This document shows positions 46,019-55,910 of a stretch of DNA of 64,000 nucleotides, piece after piece (position 1 is the stretch's first letter; the number at the start of each line of letters is the position of its first letter). The notes beneath the pieces were generated by a model, which was not told where the DNA came from, did no database searches, and saw nothing but the letters and a program-made list of their open reading frames with translations. Both the position numbers and the translations under genes were made by a program. This DNA comes from Caenorhabditis remanei. Taxonomy: Eukaryota > Nematoda > Chromadorea > Rhabditida > Rhabditidae. The stretch covers positions 16,287,717-16,351,716 of the forward strand of contig NC_071330.1 of the NCBI RefSeq assembly GCF_010183535.1, read 5' to 3'.

Positions 46019-46941
46019 TTATTTTTTGATTTTATACTCGCAAATCTGAGAATTTTGATCTAAAAACGTGGAAAAATGAGAAATAAGTCGTTTTTGGGGC
46101 AGTTCCAGTGTATACTCCTTGAATGCACTGCTATGTTTGATCCGATTGAATCCGAGCTTCTTTTCGAATAGTGAGAGACTTGGAGTGTTGTCGTCAGTGA
46201 TTCTGGCACGAAAGACGCAGATTGACAGGTTCTGGAAAGGATAAATTAGGAGATTTATGACATTTTGGTCTGCTAGCTATGAGATTGGTCTGCTAGCTAT
46301 GAGATTGGTCTGCTAGCTACGAGATTGGTCTGCTAGCTCTTTTTTGGGGCTATTTCTCCATTTTCTCTCAAAATTTCATTTTTTTACACCTACCTTATAC
46401 GCCCACGAGATGATCAACGAGACGGCCTCCTCTCCGATTCCTTTGCCCCGCCCACTCGCTTCGGCTATCATTATCTCAACTTCTCCCTCCGTCACTTCTT
46501 CTGATTCGTCTTCTGATGACGTGGATTTCGAAATGAATAGATTGACGTCTCCAAGCATTCGGGACGTCTGGAAATTTGAAAATTTTGAAAAAAGTTTAGT
46601 TTTTTCAGTAAAAAAATTAAGTTTTTGATAAATTTCTACGGTTTTTAGGAGTTTTAAATGCGTTAATTTGCATTTTCGAACTCTAAAATTACTAATTTTT
46701 CAATTTTTACCTCATCGAGCTCATTCTCCTTGCTCAACACGATAAAAGTGAGTTTATCCTCGTCTTCTCTCCAGCTTCTCTGCATTTCGTATTCCTCTTC
46801 AATAGTCAATCGTTCTGAGCCTGTCAACCGTCGGATCTCCTCATCTTCCATCCATTTATGGTATTTTTCCACGTGACAAGGTTCGTAAGGCACTAAAATG
46901 CACTTTTTCGCCACGATTTCTACCTTTTCGTTGAGTTTCAT
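46019..46941 (-). CDS. NAT9-like N-acetyltransferase
   Basis: Exons 46711-46941, 46394-46567 and 46019-46231 encode 205 residues, the family length. Conserved blocks are LVPYEPCHVEKYHKWM, RLTIEEEYEMQRSW, MLGDVNLFI and the acetyl-CoA-binding loop EASGRGKGIGEEAV (R.G.G pattern), ending with FEKKLGFNRI. NAT9 belongs to the GNAT superfamily and has been linked to tubulin acetylation or microtubule stability in flies. The ATG lies two bases after a TTTTCAG acceptor. The last coding bases also occur antisense in the MTG1 duplicate. Confidence 0.93.
46262..46342 (+). repeat. 20-bp minisatellite array, 4 units
   Basis: ATGAGATTGGTCTGCTAGCT units in NAT9 intron 2. Confidence 0.95.
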
Positions 46942-47294
46942 GGCTGAAAATCGATGGAGAATTTGAGTTTTGATATGAATCATTGAAAAAATTTTGAAAA
47001 TCGGTTGTAATTAACTAGTAAGCTAAAATAAATCTGAAAATCTCTGAAAAATCGTTTGGTAAATCGGTGGCCTTGGGGCCGTGGCCTAGGATCCAAGCCT
47101 CAATGGAGCGCGATTTCTGACCCCTCATTTCTCAACGCACTGCCTCAATTTCAGCACTGATTTTAATGAGTTTTCAGTCAATTTTTTTGAATTTTTTTCC
47201 ACGACTATTGTTGGAAACAAATCGAAATTATTGATACTTTGTTAAAATTTTTAAAAATCTCATAAATTATCGATTTTACAGGCGAATTCGAACC
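46942..47294. promoter_or_regulatory. Divergent promoter between NAT9 and the CISD3-like gene
   Basis: About 350 bp between start codons. It holds a CAATGGAGCGCGATT motif near 47100, the reverse form of the GCGCTCYA motif seen at other starts, and an acceptor just before each ATG. Confidence 0.5.
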
Positions 47295-49166
47295 ATGCTT
47301 GGAAGAGCGTGTCAAAAGCTTCAAGCCGCCACTCCAATCGTAAGTTTTTAGGTTGAGTTTGATGGATTTAGATTGAAAAAGTGTATTTTGAGCAATTTTG
47401 TTGAGAAAATCGTCAAAAATTAAGTCAACAATAAGAAAATTCAAGAAAAAACGGGTTTTAAGTTCCAGCGCCGAAAATTTGAGTTTTCTTCAATTTTCAC
47501 GAGTGCGAAATCGGCCTCTCTATACGAAAAAAACCGTGTAGAGCCCGATTTTCCAACTAAAAATTTGAAAAATTCGAGAAAATTCGGGGCAAGCCGCCGA
47601 TTTCTATCAAATTTTCTGTTTTCGAAGTTTTTGGTCCGAATTTTCGTATTTGGCTTAGTTCCTTTTCATTTTAATGTGTGTGTTCATGAATTTCATTAAA
47701 AAAACGACAAAAACTCAGAAAATTTGATGAAAATTGGTCAAGTTCCGTGGAAACCTCAAAATTAGTGATTTTTGACAATTCGGGGCGAATTTTTTGTGAT
47801 TTTGATTTGAAAAACACAGTTTTGAGCATGAAATACTGCGAGAACATGTTTTTTCCACACCAGAACGTGTATTTTCGCTCAAAAAGTTGGATTTTGCTGG
47901 AAAATCACATTTTGAGCTCAAAAACAAGCCAAACATGCGTAATTTTCACTAATTTCGTAAAATTCAACGAAATTTTTCCATTTCTAGATCGAATTTTCCA
48001 GAATTTTTACTCCAACCCGAAACTTCTCAATTTTAGACGCAAGCGGCTCGCGGAAAAGCGCGTGGAGTGATCGTTCAGAGCTACTCGGCCGACGTTCTCC
48101 CATACAAAGGCACGCCAGCCGCCGGAAAATCGAATCGTGTCCGTTTGGAGGCCAACAAGACCTATCATTGGTGTTCATGTGGTTTGAGTATTACTCAGGT
48201 GAGATTAGCAGACCAATCTAATAGCTCGCAGACCAATCAGAGAGCTAGCAGACCAATCTAAGAGCTAGCAGACCAATCTGTGAACTAGCAGACCAATCTG
48301 ATACCTAGCAGACCAATCTAATAGCTAGCAGACCAACGCTGGTTAATCAATCAAACAGTATAAGAAATTTCAGTCAAAATCCTCACTTTCTAACTCTAAA
48401 AAACCAATTTCCAGCCATTCTGCGACGGAACCCACAAAGTCCCGGGACTCACCAACGTTCGGCCAGTCAGTTTTCAGGTTTGTCTTGAGTTTTCAAGTAA
48501 AAAATCTTTAAAATCCAATTTTCAATGAATTTAGGTAGAAAAAACCGGCGACTACCCGTTGTGCGATTGTAAACAAACCGGAACTCGACCAATTTGCGAT
48601 GGAAAACATTCTGATGTGAGTTTCCGCCATTATGCATAGTTTTTCAGGTCAGAGCCAGAAATTGAGCTATTTTCTGTCGAAAATTATCTAAAAACTCCTT
48701 TTTGTGATCAAAATCGGGTAAAATCGTATAAAATTGGTTACTGGCGCGTCTTTGGCGCTTCGGACTCAGAATAGGTTACAGTAATCTAATAGGCTCTTGT
48801 TCCGGTCATCTGGGACTCATTTAGAGGTCTTGACGGTGAATTTTCAACTAAAAATCCTATTTTTACTGAAACTTGGGGTTTTTATTGAATGACCAGCGTT
48901 GGTCTGCTAGTTCTAATTCCTCCAAGTTTTTCACCTAACAAACGCGCCAGTTACCAATTTTGAGCGATTTTCAAAAGATTTTTGCGATTTTCAAAAAGAT
49001 TTTTCCTGAAAAAGCCAAAAAATTCCAAATGTTTTGAATTTTTCAGGTCTCAAAAGCGCCACGCGACAAGAACGCCACTCGAATGGTGGCTTTCGACGAG
49101 AGTCCAGTCTACGAGGGAGTTGCTCACAAACTCGGATACAAGCCGAAGAATGGTGGATTCCAGTAG
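47295..49166 (+). CDS. CISD3-type protein with two CDGSH iron-sulfur domains
   Basis: Exons 47295-47339, 48037-48198, 48415-48477, 48535-48615 and 49047-49166 encode 156 residues. Two CDGSH motifs are complete: HWCSCGLSITQPFCDGTHK and PLCDCKQTGTRPICDGKHSD (C.C, then CDG.H). Each would hold a 2Fe-2S cluster with three Cys and one His. The N terminus MLGRACQKLQAATPI fits a mitochondrial presequence. CISD3 (MiNT) is the monomeric matrix member of the family, involved in iron and redox balance. All introns are phase 0. The gene is convergent with the NCBP2AS2-like gene. Confidence 0.93.
48205..48345 (-). repeat. 20-bp minisatellite array, 7 units
   Basis: Reverse units in intron 2 of the CISD3-like gene. 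Confidence 0.95.
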
Positions 49167-49338
49167 AAAAGAGAACATTTCATTTCGTTTTTATAATTAA
49201 TTCTCCTTCTTTTTTTGTGAAAAATAGATTCTTTTTGTGTCTTCCGTTTATAATGTGTGAATAAGAGTATGTCGAGATTTTTATACAAAGAAAAGATGAG
49301 AAAAATCTAGATTTTCTATTCATATTCTAGAATTCTTG

Positions 49339-49950
49339 TCATTTCTTGAGTGCCTTCTGATATTCCTCCTCGTAAATTGATTTGAATTTCTCCAACTTTT
49401 TGCCAATCTCTACTTTCTCCACCTTCTCCTCCACTTTTGCCATTCCACGGACGATCGCTTTGGCGGCGAGACGGATTGGGGTGGAGTCGGAGAGCTGGAA
49501 ATTAATGAATGAGGTAAGTGGAGTGAATTTCAGAGAAAAAGTTAATTTTCAACATAAAAATATACTTTTTACGCCTAAAATTGAGGTGTTCCATTGATTT
49601 ATTACCGTTGGTCTGCTAGCGAAAATTCGCTTTGAAATAGCTAGCAGACCAACGTTGGTCTGCTAGCTCTCAACATTGGTCTGCTAGCGAAATCTTGTTT
49701 TTGTGTGGGAAAAATAGAATTTTCAGCTCAAAACTAAATTTCTGACCTTCAAAATTGATTTTTTTAATAGAAAATAAGTATTTTTACCCTCAAATAACAA
49801 ATTTCGAATCGAAAAATCAATTTCTGAACGGATAATTGTATTTTTAAGCCTAAAAATCATATTTTTCGACTCAAAAATCGATTTTCTAGCTTTTACCTGC
49901 TGAATTGTCCTTTCATTGTTCAAAAATGTGCGGAAGATTCGGAATGGCAT
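49339..49950 (-). CDS. NCBP2AS2-like small protein
   Basis: Two exons, 49897-49950 and 49339-49494, encode 69 residues. The N-terminal half (MPFRIFRTFLNNERTIQQLS) runs into DSTPIRLAAKAIVRG, which matches the RLSESRPIRRAAQLTA region of the vertebrate NCBP2-AS2 protein; the C-terminal half is a Lys/Glu helix. The vertebrate protein has been reported as mitochondrial or secreted under some conditions, and its role is poorly defined. The ATG directly follows a TTCAG acceptor 251 bp after the GLTP stop on the same strand, which suggests an operon with GLTP. Confidence 0.75.
49610..49692. repeat. Minisatellite inverted module
   Basis: Almost identical to the module at 2685-2767, including its 19-nt spacer; intron of the NCBP2AS2-like gene. 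Confidence 0.9.
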
Positions 49951-50201
49951 CTGAATATAAAACTGGTTTTTTAAATTTAAAAATCCTACGAAAAAATATT
50001 CCAACGCATTCTTTTTCATATTTTTAGGGCTGAAAATTGCAGAAAAACGGTACTTTTATTACAGAAAAAGCGGGAAAATATGGCATATCATATCTATCTG
50101 AAAATAAATATTTGGTTTTAAATAATAATTATTATTATATTAACTTAATTACAATGAAAATCACAAGAATCGAGTCAAAAATTGGTGGAAAAATCAATAA
50201 A

Positions 50202-52480
50202 TCACGGATCGGGTGTGTCCAAGTTCTTGGCAATATAATAATCGACAAGTGTCTTGACATTCAATCGGAAATTGTCCAAATGACACTGAATATGATGAAT
50301 ACAGACGTCGTCGAGTCCTTCTTGTCCCAAAGCGACCGCCTTCAGTATGGTATGACGGTAGGGGACAGCCATTGTCACTACCTGGAATCGAAACAGTTGC
50401 ATTTTTAGGTGTTTTTTGGGATTTTTAATAGCTAAAACAGGGAAAAATCAGTTGAAAACCCAAGTCTGGCGCGCCTTTGGCACACAGGATATTGGATTTT
50501 TGGAGCTGAACATATCAATTTTCGACACTTTTCATCCGGAAAATCCCATTTTTCGTGTTGAAATACCGATATTCAGTCATTTTTCCTTATTTTTCCTCTA
50601 ATTTCATCCGGAAAAAAAACTTAATTTCAGCGATTTGGCGCTTCGAATCCAGAATAGGGTCTGTTACGCATTTTGAGGTCTTTAATGATAAAAAAAGGTA
50701 AATTTTTCATCTTTTATGATCCAAATCACAGAAAATCGACTGAAAACTAGTCTGGTCCGCCTTTGGCGCTCTCTGATCTAGAAAAGATGAAAAATGTGAA
50801 AAAAATCGGGGTTTTTGAGTTTAAAACAGTTTTTTCCCAATCTGGCGCGCCTTAGACGCTTTTTGACCACCTTTCAAAGACTCTACCTTAAACGCCTGTT
50901 TCGCGATGAAACCATGATGTCTCTTGAGTGATTTGGCATAGGCGGTGGCCACCGCTCCACTCAAATCCTCTGTTTTCTGTTTCGGCAGACCACTGTTGTA
51001 GGCAGTGACCATCTCGGCGAGTAGTTCAAGCATGAATTGGAGACCTCTGCAAGAAAAATCGATTTTCAGTGGCAAATAGGTGAATTTTCAGCTGAAAATG
51101 CTATTTTTATTCAGAAAATTGACGTTTTTATTGATTAATCAGCGCTGGTGTGCTAGCTCTCAAATTGGTCTGCTAGCTCTCAAATTGGTCTGCTAGCTCT
51201 CAGATTGGTCTGCTAGCTCTCAACATTGGTCTGCTAGCAAAAACTTGAGTTTTGTGTGGGAAAAATGGGATTTCCAGCTCAAAACTCAATTTCTGAACTT
51301 CAAAATTGATTTTTTCACAGAAAATAGGCATTTTTGGTCTCAAATACTGGATTTTTTTTCCAAAAATAACTTCATTTTGAGCTATTTTCTCAAATTTCCC
51401 TGAATTTTCCGCTTTTTTTCATTCCAAAACGTCCAATTTTAGCTGAAAATGTTCAGCACCCACCTCTTCAACCATAACAATCCCTCGGTGGCGATTCCGA
51501 ATTTTCCTCCGTGTTCCGCCAAATCCGCATCGATGAGATCTTGTAAATACTTCTGCCCCTCTTGATCTTTTCGAATCTCGTACGCACTTTGTCCACATTT
51601 CCCTGAATATCCTTCCGGACGAGGGTGAACGTCGTGCCGAGGAACGCTGAGAAAATTGTGATATTCCGAGGGAAAATCTCTTTTTTTCGGTAATTTTTGT
51701 CAAAAAAATCTTTTTTTCCAGCAAAAATAGTGTTTTTTCAACAAAATAAGTGTTTTTTCAGCAAAAAGAGAGCTTTTTCTGGCAAAAATAGTGTTTTTTT
51801 CAGTTTTTTTAGTCATAAAAATGTGTTTTTTTAGCAGAAAAGGTTGAAAACTAAGCAAAATCTCAATCGGCGACTGAAAAAAACGTAATTATTGAGCAGA
51901 AATTTGAGGTTTTGAGGTGTTTTCAGGTAAAAAGTGAAATTTTCCGAGTTTTTCTAGATTTTCTATCCAAAAAATTCGATTTTTCAACTCAAAAATCACA
52001 TTTTTTCCCGCTCAAACCCTCGAAAATTGCCCATTGGCACTTTGCCAAGTCAGAAAGCTATAATTTTCGCAATGTACTCGAAAATAACTCGATCAGAAAG
52101 GTATAATTCGGTTTGGAGGCTACAATTTGCTCTTTTTCAGTCCAAAAATTGTATTTTTTCCATCAATTTTGGAGGATTTTGACACTCTGTGAAGTTCATG
52201 AAGGCGCGGAAGGGCACGCGACGCGACCGCGTCGCTGCCACGTGGCAGATCATTTTTCCGCTTGAAATTCTAATTTTTCAGCGATTTTTTCGGTGTTTTT
52301 TGAGAATTTTCGCTTACAAACGAAATCCGAAATTCCCTGACAAGCACTCAAGAACTGAGCCGTCGGAATTTTGCCATCCTCTGTCAAATGGGGGAAAAAG
52401 TGTTCGGGTTTGGCGAAGTACGTCTCGTGTCCCGGCTTATCGATGACGTCACCCGGCTCTCCGCATTCAGTTGCAGCCAT
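50202..52480 (-). CDS. Glycolipid transfer protein (GLTP), with a one-base frameshift
   Basis: Exons 52318-52480, 51464-51646, 50887-51046 and 50202-50381 encode a single GLTP domain of about 228 residues. Sugar- and lipid-contact motifs are present: VRKDIQGNVDKV (Asp, Asn, Lys), LLWLKRGLQFM (Trp) and LKRHHGFIAKQAF (His). GLTP moves glycosphingolipids between membranes on the cytosolic side. The coding sum is 3n-1: within exon 2, near 51570, the frame starting FLGTTFTLVRKDI must shift by one base to reach KDQEGQKYLQDLIDADLAEH. The shift falls in a run of four A (TTCGAAAAGATC on the coding strand) where five would keep the frame. This may be an assembly error in a homopolymer or a true mutation. 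Confidence 0.85.
51140..51242 (+). repeat. 20-bp minisatellite array, 5 units
   Basis: Direct units in GLTP intron 2. This is the rightmost array in the window. Confidence 0.95.
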
Positions 52481-53030
52481 TTTTCAGTTTTTCCGGCTAG
52501 AAATTAATCAATTTTTAGGGTTTTAAAATCGAGTAAAAGGAAAAAAAGTATTCAAAAAATGGATCGGTGGCCATTATGGAAATTACACATGTGATGATGG
52601 GCGGTGTGTTCTGTGTTTGTGTTGTTGGGTTGAGCAAATATTTAGTGTCATTTTACAGTATTTTCAGATAGGGGAGACGAGAAATAATATGAAATATATA
52701 TAAAAAGAGGAGGGATGAAGCAAACATCGGGGTCTAAAAAATGAGAAATTGGGCTCTCTGTGGGAAAAATTTGAAGAAAAAGGAGAAAAAACTAAAATTT
52801 CCACCAAAAATTATATGAAAATTCGTCGGTACGGACAGTTCGTCCCGAAAAGAAACAGAGTTTGATAAGAACTGTAGCAGCGACAAGAGAGCGACAAATA
52901 TACTCAAGAAGACAGCAGAAAAGGGGGCGGAGTCAGTGTACAATTGGGAAGTGAGTCATAGGTCACACGAGTGAAGGGGAAAGGACGGGAAATTATTGCG
53001 AAATGTGATATCTTCTGGTTTATTTTCGCC
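52481..53030. other. Interval between elongin C and GLTP
   Basis: No exon was seen. A TTTCTAG acceptor at 52497-52499 precedes the GLTP start by 17 bp. The AATAAA signal of elongin C is at 53019-53024. Confidence 0.5.
53019..53024 (-). terminator. Polyadenylation signal AATAAA of elongin C
   Basis: The hexamer begins 7 bases after the stop codon on the minus strand. Confidence 0.5.
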
Positions 53031-53985
53031 TCAGCAATCGAGGAAATTGGCGGCCATGAGCAATTCCAAAGCGACCTCTGGTGGAATTGGGAACTCTGGA
53101 ATCTCGGTGGCGGCGTGAGTGTAGCGGACTTTGTAGGCGAAGTACTGACAGACTTTCTGAAAAAAGTGAGTTCTGAGTGGAAAATGAGGTGAAAGAGGCA
53201 AAAAATTGAGAAATTTCGTAATCAAAACAGGTTTTTTTAAACGAAAAATTGCTTTGAAAATCGGATTTTTGACTAAAACACGGATTTTTGGGCTCCCAAT
53301 AGCCAGTTCTGCTTCAAAAATTTCAAATTTCGTATCAGCAAAAACATTTTGACTTGAAAAAATGGTATTTTCAGGGAAAACCGTGTTTTTCCCAGCAAAA
53401 ATAGCGTTTTTTCAGCAAAATAGCGAGTTTTGAATCGAAATTTTTGAATTTTGCTTCAGAACTACTTAAAAAAATTGCATTTCTGATGGACAAAATAATA
53501 TTCTAGATTCGCTTGAGCTAAAAATGTCGGTTTGTTCAAAATCCTGCTCTCAGGTTTGGTTTCGTGCCGGAAATTCGATTTCTGAGCCAAAAACTATTTT
53601 TTAAGCTCAAAAAACCATTTTTCCGGCTCTAAAATGCAGATTTAGAAGCCTAAATTGCGTTTTGTCACCCAAAACAGCAGTTTTAAATCCAAAAATCAGG
53701 TTTTCTTCACAGATTTCCTCATTTTTCTCTCTCTCTAACTCGTACTTGAAGAACGTGTGACGGAATCTCTCGGAAATAGACGATGTTGCTCTCATTCTCC
53801 GCGTAGACTCCCGGTCCGGAAAGCATTGCACGAATCGTTCCGGACGTCAGTGCCAACTCTCTCTTGATGATGAACTCGTGAGCGTCGCTGCTCACCAACT
53901 TCACGTATTGCGAGTTTGGTCCATCGATTCCGCCCAATTTCTTCTCTTTTTGTTGTTTATCCTCGATCGGTTGGCCTTGATCCAT
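53031..53985 (-). CDS. elc-1: Elongin C
   Basis: Two exons, 53746-53985 and 53031-53156, encode 121 residues that align along the whole length with human elongin [64 protein letters not shown] and the C-terminal [12 protein letters not shown]. Elongin C has a SKP1/BTB-like fold; with elongin B it links BC-box substrate receptors such as VHL to cullin-2 and cullin-5 ubiquitin ligases. The N-terminal extension ([19 protein letters not shown]) is longer than in vertebrates. The ATG lies two bases after a TGCAG acceptor. The symbol follows the C. elegans orthologue. Confidence 0.96.
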
Positions 53986-55064
53986 TTCTGCAGTAAAAAA
54001 TCGATAAAAATTGGGGAAAATCGCGAGAAAAACGACAGCGAACGAGCGAAATTGAATAAAATCAACGAAATTTTCAAGTTTGTACGCCGAAAAACGGATT
54101 AACGTCATTCTCCTGGGGAAAAGGGAGAAAATATGCAAGAAATTGGTCAAAACGAATCGGAGAGCAAAAAAAAGATAAATTTAAGATGAATAATTAGAGA
54201 TTGGTGGATGCGGGATATAGAAAATGTTGAAAAATAGTAAATTTTTTAAAATTTTCGAAAAAACTGCAGTTTTGCTGAAATTCGCAAGTTATAGGTGACT
54301 TTTTAGTTGAATTCAAGGTATTCATGCATCGGAACTGCTTTAAAAACATGAAAACCCACTTACAGCATCAGAAAACTCGAAAATATAAATTTTCCTTCAT
54401 TTTTGGAAATGTTTCATTATTTTTAACGATTTTCCTCGATATTTTTTCAATTCTCTTACCAAAAATGTGTTTTACTATCATTTTGAAGCTCTATAACAAC
54501 AAATTCTAACTAAAAATATTTCTTCGACTTTCAGACGAATTTTTCGGTGATTTTGGCTGTATTTTACCAGTTTTTTCCACTCAAAACATAAATAAAACCT
54601 TCAAAAACCTATTTTTCAAAAAAAAATCGAAAAAATTGATGGATGCGTGACAAAAATCGATCAAATTCGAGAGGTCAACGTGACAAAATCGCGACTTGGC
54701 ACGCCGCCAGACCACGCCCACCCACCGTACTTTCGTTCGTGGCGAGACCCAACGCGACCACTCGCCCGTAGAGCTGCCCGTCGCACACGGGCGGCGTTTC
54801 CTCTCTGCAGCGTTTCGGAGCGGTATCGGGCAAAAATCACTGAGTTTTACTATTTTACGCCCACTTTTTTTGCGAAAATGTTGATAAATGAGCTCAAAAC
54901 TTGCTTATTTTCAGCTTTTCGACCAGTTTTCAGCAGATTTTCGATAGTTTTCAGGCCAATTTGGGCCTGGAAATTATAACTCGTATTTTTACTCTTACTT
55001 TTCCAGAAAAACACTTGAAATCAACTCTAATAATTATTTACAGGTAAAGAACTTTCATCCAGCC
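53986..55064. promoter_or_regulatory. Divergent promoter between elongin C and ATP synthase c
   Basis: About 1.1 kb. 54690-54830 is unusually GC-rich for this window (GTGGCGAGACCCAACGCGAC and neighbours) and probably contains the start site for the ATP synthase gene. No exon was found. Confidence 0.5.
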
Positions 55065-55542
<478 letters not shown>

Positions 55543-55662
55543 ATGTTCTGTTTTATAGCCGATTGTTTTCTTTTGTGGGGGGCGAAGATCTCCTACGTCT
55601 AAATTCTTGTTAAAAAAAGAAGGCGGGCTGAGGAACTTCAAACTCAGTAAAATATTAGTTCG

Positions 55663-55668
55663 AATAAA
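55663..55668 (+). terminator. Polyadenylation signal AATAAA of ATP synthase c
   Basis: The hexamer lies about 120 bp after the stop codon. Confidence 0.6.
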
Positions 55669-55910
55669 ATCTTTCGACTAGCCACCGTCTTTTGTATTTA
55701 TCATTTTATCGTAATCCTCCCCCCTAAATCCAAGAAAAGCGATTAACGAATGAAGAATTTTTACTTTAAGAAAGAGCGATAACTAGTTTTAATACAGATC
55801 AAAGGAAAATGAAGTTACTATTTATAGATTACAACCTGAGAACAATAAGTGAAGCTCTTGGCTTGTGGTCAAATAGGAAAGAGAAATTATGAAGTGAAAA
55901 TTTCAGATAT

